A DNA stretch of 64,000 bases from the NCBI RefSeq assembly GCF_003226345.1, contig NZ_PDOF01000001.1, positions 1,178,001 to 1,242,000 of the forward strand. The letters are read 5' to 3'. Below, piece after piece: positions 25,905 through 33,703 of the stretch; positions within the stretch are counted from its first letter, which is position 1, and each line of letters starts with the position of its first letter. The DNA is from Alteribacter lacisalsi. GTDB taxonomy: Bacteria > Bacillota > Bacilli > Bacillales > Salisediminibacteriaceae. The translations under genes were made by a program, and so were the position numbers. The notes beneath the pieces are model-generated. The model made no database searches and was not told the origin of the DNA. It was given only the letters and a program-made list of their open reading frames with translations.

Positions 25905-28637
25905 ATGTCGAAAGATAACACTTTATACAATTCAAAGAAATCATTTGAAGTTAACGGAAAAACGTATTATTACTATGAAGTAAAAGCAATCGAAGATGCC
26001 GGTGTGGCAAAGGTTTCCGACCTGCCTTACTCTGTCAGAGTCCTTTTGGAAAGCGTTTTACGCCAGCATGACGGAAGAGTCATTAAGGAAGAGCACGTGG
26101 AAAACCTTGCAAAATGGGGTACAAGCGATCAGAAAACGGTTGATGTGCCGTTCAAGCCTGCACGTGTCATTCTCCAGGACTTCACAGGCGTTCCAGCAGT
26201 CGTCGATCTTGCCTCCCTTCGTAAAGCTATGGCAGATATGGGCGGAGATCCTCAGGAAATCAACCCTGCAATTCCGGTCGATCTCGTGGTAGATCACTCT
26301 GTACAGGTTGATAATTTCGGCGGAGCAGACTCCCTGCTTCGTAACATGGAGCTTGAATTTGAAAGAAACGAAGAACGCTATAAATTCCTGAGCTGGGCTC
26401 AGAGTTCCCTTGATAACTATCGTGCTGTTCCTCCTGCAACCGGAATTGTACACCAGGTAAACCTGGAGTACCTTGCCAATGTTGTTCAGGAAAGCAAGAA
26501 TGAGGACGGGGAAGATGTGGCGTATCCTGACACTCTTGTCGGAACTGATTCACACACGACCATGATTAACGGACTCGGTGTTCTTGGATGGGGTGTCGGC
26601 GGTATTGAAGCAGAAGCGGGTATGCTGCAGCAACCATCCTATTTCCCGGTGCCGGAAGTTGTGGGAGTGAAATTCACAGGGGCCCTTCCTGAAGGTGCTA
26701 CGGCAACAGACCTTGCACTGAAAGTGACGCAGGTGCTCCGTGAGAAAAAGGTTGTCGGCAAATTTGTCGAGTTTTTCGGACCTGGTCTTGCATCTATGCC
26801 GCTTGCAGACCGTGCAACGATTTCGAACATGGCTCCTGAATACGGGGCGACATGCGGTTTCTTCCCTGTTGACGAAGAAGCACTTAACTATCTGCGTTTT
26901 ACCGGTCGTTCAGAAGAACAAGTCAAGCTTGTTGAAGCATACTGCAAAGCGAATGACATGTTTTATGAAGCAGGTAAGGACGATCCACGCTTCTCAACTG
27001 TAGTGGAAATCAGTCTCGATACCATCGAGCCGAACCTGTCCGGTCCTAAACGTCCACAGGACCTTATTCCACTATCCCAAATGAAGCAGGAATGGAAAAA
27101 ATCACTCAGCGCACCTGTCGGCAACCAGGGATTTGGTCTCAGCCCCGAGGAAATCGACAAGTCCGTTACAATTGATCACCCGAACGGCAAACAGAGCGAA
27201 CTGAAAACCGGTGCCGTAACAATTGCCGCGATTACGAGCTGTACGAACACGTCCAACCCGCACGTCATGATCGGGGCAGGACTCGTAGCCAAGAAAGCCG
27301 TAGAGGCAGGACTTGAAGTTCCTGAATACGTGAAAACCAGCCTTGCACCGGGATCCAAAGTGGTGACCGGCTACCTTGAGGATGCAGGCCTGATGCCTTA
27401 TATGGATAAACTGGGCTTTAATCTTGTAGGGTATGGCTGTACAACCTGTATCGGAAACAGCGGTCCGCTTCCGGAGGAAATTGAAAAAGCCATTGCAGAA
27501 AATGACCTTACTGTTTCTTCTGTATTGAGTGGAAACCGTAACTTTGAGGGAAGGATTCATCCGCTTGTAAAGGCCAACTACCTGGCGTCACCGCCGCTTG
27601 TCGTGGCATACGCCCTTGCAGGAACAGTCGATATCGACCTTCATACTGAACCGCTTGGTCAGACAGAAGACGGCAAGGATGTATACTTTAAGGATATTTG
27701 GCCGACCCATAAAGAAATCAAAGGCCTGATGGAAGAGGCTGTAGCACCGGAACTCTTTAAGCGCGAATACGAGAAAGTATTCGATGACAACGAGCGCTGG
27801 AACAAGCTTCAGACAAGTGAAGGGGATCTGTATAAGTGGGATAAGGAATCCACATACATTCAGAACCCGCCATTCTTTGAAGATATGAGCGAAGAGCCTG
27901 AAGATGTGAAGCCGCTTAACAGTCTGCGGGCTGTAGCAAAACTCGGTGACTCTGTCACAACGGACCACATTTCCCCGGCAGGCTCCATTGCGAAAGACAG
28001 CCCTGCCGGTAAATATCTGATTGAGAAAGGACTTACACCTGCTCAGTTCAACTCTTACGGTTCACGCCGCGGTAACCACGAAGTGATGATGCGCGGTACT
28101 TTTGCCAACATCCGGATCAAGAACCAGCTTGCTCCTGGAACAGAGGGCGGATATACAACGTACTGGCCTGAAAACGAAGTGATGTCCATTTACGATGCGT
28201 GCATGAAGTACAAAGAGCAGGACGCAGGTCTTGTAGTTCTTGCAGGAAACGACTATGGTATGGGAAGCTCCCGTGACTGGGCTGCCAAAGGAACCAACCT
28301 TCTTGGCATTAAAACGGTCATTGCACAGAGCTTTGAGCGGATCCACCGCAGCAACCTGGCTCTTATGGGTGTTCTACCGCTTCAGTTTAAAGACGGCGAA
28401 GGAGCAGACAGCCTCGGCCTTACAGGGGAAGAGCAGTTCGATGTCGATCTTACCAATGATGTAGAGCCCCGCAGTTACGTGAAAGTTACTGCGAAGCATC
28501 CTGAAACAGGAAAAGAAACCAAGTTCGAAGCACTCGTCCGTTTCGACAGCGAAATTGAGATCGATTACTACCGTCACGGAGGCATTCTTCCGATGGTACT
28601 GCGCCGATCCCTTCAAAAAACAAAGCAGACAAAATAA
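25905..28637 (+). CDS. acnA: Aconitate hydratase
   Basis: A 910-aa aconitase A/IRP-type enzyme interconverting citrate and isocitrate in the TCA cycle. The [4Fe-4S] cysteines are in TSCTNTSNP and [14 protein letters not shown]. The C-terminal swivel domain holds [15 protein letters not shown] and [15 protein letters not shown] 25905 follows AAGGAGGG. Members of this family also bind RNA when iron is low. It is single, flanked by sspO and followed by a terminator. Confidence 0.97.
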   Translation: MSKDNTLYNSKKSFEVNGKTYYYYEVKAIEDAGVAKVSDLPYSVRVLLESVLRQHDGRVIKEEHVENLAKWGTSDQKTVDVPFKPARVILQDFTGVPAVVDLASLRKAMADMGGDPQEINPAIPVDLVVDHSVQVDNFGGADSLLRNMELEFERNEERYKFLSWAQSSLDNYRAVPPATGIVHQVNLEYLANVVQESKNEDGEDVAYPDTLVGTDSHTTMINGLGVLGWGVGGIEAEAGMLQQPSYFPVPEVVGVKFTGALPEGATATDLALKVTQVLREKKVVGKFVEFFGPGLASMPLADRATISNMAPEYGATCGFFPVDEEALNYLRFTGRSEEQVKLVEAYCKANDMFYEAGKDDPRFSTVVEISLDTIEPNLSGPKRPQDLIPLSQMKQEWKKSLSAPVGNQGFGLSPEEIDKSVTIDHPNGKQSELKTGAVTIAAITSCTNTSNPHVMIGAGLVAKKAVEAGLEVPEYVKTSLAPGSKVVTGYLEDAGLMPYMDKLGFNLVGYGCTTCIGNSGPLPEEIEKAIAENDLTVSSVLSGNRNFEGRIHPLVKANYLASPPLVVAYALAGTVDIDLHTEPLGQTEDGKDVYFKDIWPTHKEIKGLMEEAVAPELFKREYEKVFDDNERWNKLQTSEGDLYKWDKESTYIQNPPFFEDMSEEPEDVKPLNSLRAVAKLGDSVTTDHISPAGSIAKDSPAGKYLIEKGLTPAQFNSYGSRRGNHEVMMRGTFANIRIKNQLAPGTEGGYTTYWPENEVMSIYDACMKYKEQDAGLVVLAGNDYGMGSSRDWAAKGTNLLGIKTVIAQSFERIHRSNLALMGVLPLQFKDGEGADSLGLTGEEQFDVDLTNDVEPRSYVKVTAKHPETGKETKFEALVRFDSEIEIDYYRHGGILPMVLRRSLQKTKQTK

Positions 28638-28648
28638 GAACGAATCCA

Positions 28649-28681
28649 AAAACCTTCCGTCCTAGTGGCGGAAGGTTTTTT
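28649..28681 (+). terminator. Terminator after acnA
   Basis: Stem AACCTTCCG / CGGAAGGTT around TCCTAGTGG, followed by T6. Confidence 0.85.
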
Positions 28682-28726
28682 GCGCCAGTCTTAATATTTC
28701 ACATACCGTAATAACAGAATCAGAAT

Positions 28727-28756
28727 TACATAAGAATCGCAAAATCACACATACTA
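28727..28756 (+). promoter_or_regulatory. Forespore (sigma-F/G) promoter of the 49-aa gene
   Basis: TACATA (28727-28732), 17 bases, CATACTA (28750-28756). The -10 is the exact sigma-G consensus and the spacing is ideal. The gene starts 30 bases further on. Confidence 0.75.
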
Positions 28757-28785
28757 AAGGCATTGACAGTAAAGGGGGAATGAAG

Positions 28786-28935
28786 GTGGGCCGTCAAAAG
28801 AAGGGTAACGCGAATGCTCAGCGCAATAATAACGCAAAGATGCAGGGCAAAGAAAATCATGCGTCCGAGCTTGAAACATTTGCAGATTACGAAGTGAAAA
28901 AAATGAGAAATGACCAGCCTCAGCGGGGGCAGTAA
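28786..28935 (+). CDS. Candidate minor spore protein, 49 aa
   Basis: A hydrophilic, Asn/Gln/Lys-rich peptide beginning MGRQKKGNANAQRNNNAKMQ, with an acidic middle (SELETFADYE). It matches no SASP family I know, but composition, size and an almost perfect sigma-G promoter point to a forespore product. GTG 28786 is seven bases after AAAGGGGG; the in-frame ATG 28780 is too close. Confidence 0.7.
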   Translation: MGRQKKGNANAQRNNNAKMQGKENHASELETFADYEVKKMRNDQPQRGQ

Positions 28936-28999
28936 AAAATGAAAAACTCCGGCTTTTGACCCCGGGGTTTTTCTATTCTGTACATAACGGGTGATGTGA

Positions 29000-29743
29000 A
29001 TGTTTGAATTCTGGCAAGGAGCAGAGGATCTTCCCATTTACGGATTTCTGATCCGAGCGGCCATCGTATACGCATATATATTTCTCCTTGTAAAAATTCT
29101 CGGCCAGCGGTCGATCGGGACAATCAACCCGCTCGATTTTATTTTCGGTATTATTATCGGCGACGTTGTCGGAGAACCTCTTGCGGCAGGTGATGTCCCT
29201 CTCCCGGGGCCATTGGCTGCTGCAGCACTGATCGCCGGTTTACATCTGTTTTTATCATGGATTTCTCTTAAGCTTCCACGTTTGAGAAGAGTGATTGAAG
29301 ACGAACCGATCGTCCTGATAAAAAACGGCACCATTCTTCATAAAGAGTTATCGAAAAATAAAATAACAATTGAATCACTTATGATGGATCTGAGGCTCCA
29401 GAGTGCCATCGATTTGAATGAAGTGGATTACGCGGTACTGGAATCAAACGGGCAGATCAGCGTCATAAAGAAATCAGGAAAAGACCCTGCAACAGCGGAG
29501 GATGTCGGCAGGCAGATCCCGTCAAAAGGCTATCCGACTGTGTTAATTGAGGATGGTCATGTGATTGATGCGAACCTGAAACGGGTAAGGTCTAAGAAAT
29601 GGCTTCATGAGCAGCTGGAAAAGCATAGCCTAAAAGAACCGAAAGATTGTTTTCTGATGACGCTCGACGAAGCAGGCACTGTTTTTGTAAGCAAAAAGCT
29701 GACGAAAGAACAGCAGAACCATATCCTCGGCAATTCCACATAA
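29000..29743 (+). CDS. DUF421 membrane protein (YetF/YdfR family)
   Basis: A 247-aa protein with three N-terminal transmembrane segments (about residues 14-34, 46-60, 72-92) containing LGQRSIGTINPLDFIFGIIIG, the DUF421 signature. Its soluble C-terminal half has VLIKNGTILHKELSKNKITIESLMMDLR, also typical. In B. subtilis members (such as YetF) sit in the spore or cell membrane; their activity is unknown. ATG 29000 is preceded by GGGTGATG. The following genes encode spore-type small proteins. Confidence 0.88.
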   Translation: MFEFWQGAEDLPIYGFLIRAAIVYAYIFLLVKILGQRSIGTINPLDFIFGIIIGDVVGEPLAAGDVPLPGPLAAAALIAGLHLFLSWISLKLPRLRRVIEDEPIVLIKNGTILHKELSKNKITIESLMMDLRLQSAIDLNEVDYAVLESNGQISVIKKSGKDPATAEDVGRQIPSKGYPTVLIEDGHVIDANLKRVRSKKWLHEQLEKHSLKEPKDCFLMTLDEAGTVFVSKKLTKEQQNHILGNST

Positions 29744-29799
29744 GACAAGGTATGAAAGGGTATCTTAACGGTCAATAATGATTTACAGAGGTGAATGAG

Positions 29800-29940
29800 A
29801 TGAGAAAAACGAAAAAAAGACGATTTGAAGATCTGATCAGTGAAAACAAGCGTCAGCTTATGAGTGATCCAAAGGAAATGGAACGGATCGAACTTAAACT
29901 CGATAAGCGTCATCAGGACCGTCTTGGAGACGCCCTTTAA
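29800..29940 (+). CDS. FbpB-family small basic protein
   Basis: A 46-aa highly basic peptide, MRKTKKRRFEDLISENKRQL and then a helical, Glu/Lys-rich end, matching the FbpB (Fur-regulated basic protein) family, whose B. subtilis member helps a small RNA repress iron-rich proteins. GAGGTG lies seven bases before the ATG. AATAATGATT upstream could be part of a Fur box but is weak, so iron control is unproven here. Confidence 0.7.
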   Translation: MRKTKKRRFEDLISENKRQLMSDPKEMERIELKLDKRHQDRLGDAL

Positions 29941-29942
29941 TC

Positions 29943-29972
29943 TGCATACATGATTCCTTCCTGCACATATTA
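29943..29972 (+). promoter_or_regulatory. Forespore (sigma-F/G) promoter of sspN
   Basis: TGCATA (29943-29948), 17 bases, CATATTA (29966-29972), close to the sigma-G consensus TGAATA-N17-CATACTA. Confidence 0.7.
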
Positions 29973-29995
29973 AGAAGGAAGGAGGCTGAATAACT

Positions 29996-30127
29996 GTGAG
30001 TCATAAATCCGATCAGTACCGTCCAAACCATCTGGACACACAGCCGAGAAAAAGTGATTCCAATAAAGGCAAGCAGATGAACACGAAGAGTAATGAACAG
30101 CCTGACTACGCTCCTCCAAAAGGCTGA
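29996..30127 (+). CDS. sspN: Small acid-soluble spore protein SspN
   Basis: A 43-aa peptide with YRPNHLDTQPRKSDSNKGKQ and the ending NEQPDYAPPKG, which correspond to VPNHLGKKPGG, NKGKQMNDKSN and EYVPPKG of B. subtilis SspN. GTG 29996 has AAGGAGG upstream. It has its own forespore promoter and terminator. Confidence 0.88.
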   Translation: MSHKSDQYRPNHLDTQPRKSDSNKGKQMNTKSNEQPDYAPPKG

Positions 30128-30134
30128 AGAAATG

Positions 30135-30165
30135 GACCTGCCGAACGAACGGCAGGTTTTTTCTT
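30135..30165 (+). terminator. Terminator after sspN
   Basis: Stem ACCTGCCG / CGGCAGGT with loop AACGAA, followed by TTTTTTCTTTTT. Confidence 0.88.
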
Positions 30166-30254
30166 TTTGTAGTCAAATCGTAAAATTAAAGGGCTTGTCA
30201 CCGCCTCTGCCTCATAAGATAATGGAAGAACGGTATTATGCAGGGAGTGGGACT

Positions 30255-30773
30255 ATGACAGCCAGAGACCATCAGACATCATTAAAAGACTCAGCCGGGT
30301 CAAAACCCAAAAACCGGCGTTTTTTTGTAACCGCCCTTTTTCTTTTATACCTGGGAGCGGTATTTTACGTAACATTTCTTGCCTGGAATTACGGGTCTTC
30401 CTATTCCCCACCCGGGGAGGACGGAAGAAACCTGAACGTCGTGCCGTTTTTAAGTATTTATAATATCTACACTTACAGTGCTGACCCAATGGTGCCTGTC
30501 AGAATCCTGATCGGTAATATCATTATGTTTGTTCCGTTTGGTTTTCTTCTTCCGTTAGTGTACAGAAGATGGCGGAGAAGCTACCTCGGTGTGCTGCCGG
30601 TCGCTTTTATGGCGCTTTTGGCAAGTATCGCTATAGAGGTAAATCAATATTATTTTACCTACAGAGTGGCAAACGTTGACGACGTGATTCTCAATACGAC
30701 TGGCGGTCTTCTCGGAGCGCTGGCGTACGACTGTGTTCGAAGAGTCAGCGGATTTTATATTAAACGGAAATAA
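30255..30773 (+). CDS. VanZ family membrane protein
   Basis: A 172-aa protein with four or five transmembrane segments. The motifs NLVPF-like LNVVPFLSIYNI, GNIIMFVPFGFLLP and VDDVILNTTGGLLGALAYD are those of the VanZ family, some of which give low-level glycopeptide tolerance. ATG 30255 has AGGGAGTGG upstream; a 226-aa reading would run through sspN and its terminator and is rejected. No resistance genes are nearby. Confidence 0.85.
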   Translation: MTARDHQTSLKDSAGSKPKNRRFFVTALFLLYLGAVFYVTFLAWNYGSSYSPPGEDGRNLNVVPFLSIYNIYTYSADPMVPVRILIGNIIMFVPFGFLLPLVYRRWRRSYLGVLPVAFMALLASIAIEVNQYYFTYRVANVDDVILNTTGGLLGALAYDCVRRVSGFYIKRK

Positions 30774-30790
30774 AGAGAGGTCCTTATAAG

Positions 30791-30895
30791 AAGCTCTTTT
30801 CGTAAATGTTGTTGTAATATTACGCTGCAGGCGGACGATTTCCGCGGGCATCGCCTCAGCCTCCTCGGGAAAATTCCTGCTTCTTCCTCTTCAAG
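30791..30895 (-). repeat. Family A repeat, truncated copy 2
   Basis: Read on the minus strand it matches the right half of the copy at 61849: GAGGAAGAAGCAGGAATTTT, GAGGCTGAGGCGATGCCCGC, then an end like AAGCTCTTTTCG. The other half is absent. Confidence 0.7.
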
Positions 30896-30911
30896 CTACT
30901 TTCCAAAGCAA

Positions 30912-30939
30912 AAGGCCCTCACCGTCGGTGAGGGTCCTT
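30912..30939. terminator. Hairpin terminator after VanZ region
   Basis: Stem AAGGCCCTCACC / GGTGAGGGTCCTT with loop GTC and flanking A/T. It lies between two repeat elements. Confidence 0.6.
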
Positions 30940-31011
30940 CCATTTAGCTGAGTTTTAACCCAGTCTCTACTCTTTCGCCTCGGTCTCTCCCCATGTGGTT
31001 ATTATTAATTA

Positions 31012-31270
31012 GGCTCTGTTAAAGAGTATTGTTATTTGATTTACGCTCACTGCGATTATCCGCGGACACCGCTTCAGCCTCCTCGGGAACCATGCTTCTT
31101 CCTCTGCTCGTTTCGCTTCGAAGCATCTGCGTTGTAGCAACTCGGAGCATACTCGTGAAGTAACCGCTCGTCCCTGCGGGGTCTTCAGCCGGCTCTGTTC
31201 CCGCAGGAGTATCGCGAGTTCGCTTCAATCAAACGATTAATAAAAATCAGCACAGAACTTTAACAGAGCC
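31012..31270 (-). mobile_element. Family B MITE, complete, with 8-bp target duplication
   Basis: The element is 259 bp. It starts GGCTCTGTTAAAG (31012-31024) and ends CTTTAACAGAGCC (31258-31270), a perfect 13-bp terminal inverted repeat. ATTAATTA flanks it directly on both sides (31004-31011 and 31271-31278). There is no transposase gene. The 8-bp duplication and the GGCTCTGTT-type end recall IS6-family ends, so a parent IS of that kind is possible. A truncated relative lies at 5561-5745. Confidence 0.9.
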
Positions 31271-31275
31271 ATTAA

Positions 31276-31938
31276 TTAAGAGGAACGTGGATCTTCGCCG
31301 TGTTCAAGCCGGAATCTCTGCTCGGCTCTTTTTTTCCAGACACGGTACATGCCATACATCACGATCAGGAAAGTGGCGTAAACAATCGCCATCACGAGCA
31401 GTTCCCCTGGATCCGTGACAATTGTATGACCGATCAGGGCAAAGAGGATCATGCTCGGGATTTTTCCCAGCGAGGACGCTGCTGTATAGGAAAGAAACCT
31501 CACACGGCTGAGAGCGGCGTAAACATTAATGATGATAGACGGAATGACCGGTATCATCCGAAGCAGTGTAATCGTAACAAACGCATTTCGTTCAAAAAGA
31601 ACCGTAAGCTTTTCGAGATACTTGTACTTGTGAAGAATCTTTTTTCCCCAGTCCTGGTAGCCGTACCTGACAATGGCAAACATGATCACAGAAGCCAGGG
31701 ATGATCCGATCCAGATGAGCAGCCCCCCGAGTGCCGGTCCGTAGGCAGCACCGATCACCCCTCCTACAATCGGATAAGGAATCACCGGGAATAAGGACAT
31801 AAGGGTGGCAACAATGGCAGTCAAAGGCGCATAGGAACGGTCCGTGCTGCCAATCCAGGCCAGGAGGGGTTCGTGAACCAGATAAATAATAAAAGCAACG
31901 CCAAGATAAAAAAGCGTAACCGTAATTTTCCGCAGCAT
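31276..31938 (-). CDS. TVP38/TMEM64 (VTT, DedA-like) membrane protein
   Basis: A 220-aa protein with about five transmembrane segments and the VTT signature: FPVIPYPIVGGVIGAAYGPALGG and LLRMIPVIPSIIINVYAALSRVRF. Such proteins are membrane transporters or lipid scramblase-like proteins of uncertain substrate. Its last codons overlap the target duplication of the MITE, so insertion was at its 3' edge and may have set the present C-terminus (HGEDPRSS). A second family member is at 41187. Confidence 0.85.
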   Translation of the reverse strand: MLRKITVTLFYLGVAFIIYLVHEPLLAWIGSTDRSYAPLTAIVATLMSLFPVIPYPIVGGVIGAAYGPALGGLLIWIGSSLASVIMFAIVRYGYQDWGKKILHKYKYLEKLTVLFERNAFVTITLLRMIPVIPSIIINVYAALSRVRFLSYTAASSLGKIPSMILFALIGHTIVTDPGELLVMAIVYATFLIVMYGMYRVWKKRAEQRFRLEHGEDPRSS

Positions 31939-32104
31939 AAATCAAAGGCTCCTTTACATTCAATGCATTCAGTATACTACGAGTTTCAAAATCGGGAAAT
32001 CAATTAGTGTGAAATTGCACAAACAACCGTTTAAGGCTGTTCAAACAGCTTCATTTCGTGTATATTTCGATTATCGAATAATTGTGAAGCGAGTTGATAG
32101 TCTC

Positions 32105-33040
32105 ATGTCCCTGCAGCCTACACGTTTATGGCCGGTCTATTTGATGCTCGCTTTTTCCACCAGTACGTGGGGAAGCGCTTTTGTAGCCGGCCGGTTCGCT
32201 ACAGAATCCTTTGATCCGGTAACAGTAGCTTTTTTACGGTTCTTTTTTGCTGCCATCATCCTTGTGCCTCTTATGTACATATTGGAGAAGGACAGACCGC
32301 GGCCATCCTTAAAAGACTGGGGGCTTTTTGCCCTTCTGGGTCTCACCGGCATAGCCATTTATAACATTGCTTTTTTTACAGCTGCCAAATATGCCCCGAT
32401 CGCCAAAAGCTCGCTTTTTATTGCATCAAATCCGGTGCTGATCATTCTGCTTTCAGGTCTTTTTCTTAAAGAGACCATCACCGGGCGCAATATTGCCGGG
32501 CTGGTCCTTGCCCTTACAGGAGCAGTCATTATAATTACAAACGGTGATATTCTTGCTGCGGCGCGTCACGGTCTTGAGCCGATCGATTTTGTTCTTCTGT
32601 TTGCCGTTGTCTGCTGGGCTCTGTACAGCGTCCTCGGCAAGGTCGCACTGAGGAAATTTTCATCGCTTGTCTGTACCACCTGGGCTGTGGTATTCGGTAC
32701 AGTAATGCTTTTTCCGTTTGCCCTCCTGGAAACGAGCTGGACGCAGGTGGCGGAGGCAGACTGGGGTGTCTGGACAGCGATCCTTCATATGAGCATCATC
32801 GTTACGGTAGTGAGCTTTCTTATGTATTACCAGGGCATAAAAATCATCGGCGCTGCCAAAGCTTCCCTTTTCATAAATCTGATGCCGGTTTCAGCCGTGA
32901 TTCTTGCGGTCGTCTTTCTTGACGAACCTCTTCTTTGGGCACATCTTGCCGGAGCCCTGTTTGTTTTGACCGGTGTCACAATCGGAACATATACCAGACC
33001 ACTCTGGCTGAACCGGAAAAACAAAGCAGCGCGATCGTAA
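32105..33040 (+). CDS. EamA-family (DMT superfamily) transporter
   Basis: A 311-aa protein with ten predicted transmembrane segments in two EamA halves (about residues 12-145 and 160-295). Typical pieces are STWGSAFVAGRFATESFDPV, AAKYAPIAKSSLFIASNPV and PVSAVILAVVFLDEPL. These permeases export metabolites or amino acids; the substrate is unknown. The start at 32105 lacks a strong ribosome site, but the longer frame to 32009 adds a non-membrane segment unlike the family. Confidence 0.88.
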   Translation: MSLQPTRLWPVYLMLAFSTSTWGSAFVAGRFATESFDPVTVAFLRFFFAAIILVPLMYILEKDRPRPSLKDWGLFALLGLTGIAIYNIAFFTAAKYAPIAKSSLFIASNPVLIILLSGLFLKETITGRNIAGLVLALTGAVIIITNGDILAAARHGLEPIDFVLLFAVVCWALYSVLGKVALRKFSSLVCTTWAVVFGTVMLFPFALLETSWTQVAEADWGVWTAILHMSIIVTVVSFLMYYQGIKIIGAAKASLFINLMPVSAVILAVVFLDEPLLWAHLAGALFVLTGVTIGTYTRPLWLNRKNKAARS

Positions 33041-33107
33041 GGTCACAAAATAAGGGATCACGAATAGACTGAATCATCCTATTCCCTTATGAAAGTGTGA
33101 CGAGACT

Positions 33108-33323
33108 ATGCCTTATGAACACCTTACTTTTCGGGAACTGACTGCTTACTACAGCAGGGTGAAAAAGTACATTGATGACGGTTTCAGGGCCGACGGACTC
33201 AAAGAAGAGCTGGAGCTGATTCTGAAATCGATTAAAGAAAAAGCCCGGGCAGAAAACCTGCCCTGTGATGCACAAGCTTATGAAAGTGAGATCCGGAGAT
33301 ACATTCGCCGGCTCAGACATTAA
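33108..33323 (+). CDS. Hypothetical protein, 71 aa
   Basis: A small helical, charged protein (RELTAYYSRVKKYIDDGF and REIRRYIRRLRH-like tail) with no recognised family. Start ATG 33108 has only GTGACGAG upstream. It is followed by a strong terminator, which supports expression. Confidence 0.55.
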   Translation: MPYEHLTFRELTAYYSRVKKYIDDGFRADGLKEELELILKSIKEKARAENLPCDAQAYESEIRRYIRRLRH

Positions 33324-33328
33324 CCCAA

Positions 33329-33364
33329 AACGAGCAGCCTGTTTGACCGGGCTGCTCGTTTTTC
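33329..33364. terminator. Bidirectional terminator at 33.3 kb
   Basis: Perfect stem AACGAGCAGCC / GGGCTGCTCGTT (one unpaired end) around TGTTTGACC, with T5 on the right and A-rich sequence on the left. It serves the converging genes at 33108 and 33378. Confidence 0.85.
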
Positions 33365-33377
33365 TTCCATACGGGGG

Positions 33378-33584
33378 TTATTTTGATGCTTTTCCCTTTG
33401 TCAGATGACAGGGTACCCCTTTTCCAATTGCACCGGGTTTCCGCATTTTTTCCATATAGGCAATTCCCCGCGTGCACTGCTGGGTGCAGGCTTCGCACTT
33501 ATCACTCAGAACCATCTTCATCGTATGCTGAAATTTCAATGAAGCCTCTGCTGCAGTATATTTCTTCTTTTTCCCCACACTCAT
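33378..33584 (-). CDS. Small cysteine-motif protein, 68 aa
   Basis: A basic protein with MVLSDKCEACTQQCTRGIAY, giving Cys-x2-Cys-x3-Cys, and a fourth Cys near GVPCHLTKGK; a small zinc or metal site is possible. I do not recognise the family. A purine-rich site (AGAGGGTAGGG) precedes ATG 33584. A shorter overlapping frame at 33313 is a shadow. Confidence 0.6.
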   Translation of the reverse strand: MSVGKKKKYTAAEASLKFQHTMKMVLSDKCEACTQQCTRGIAYMEKMRKPGAIGKGVPCHLTKGKASK

Positions 33585-33703
33585 CCCTACCCTCTGTTTG
33601 TTGCTTCATCATATGCAGGAAAAGAAATCAGGCTACTGTCCCGGTTTAGAAAATCATCAGGAAGAATGATACAATAAACGGGAAAGAAAGCGGGGGACCA
33701 TGG

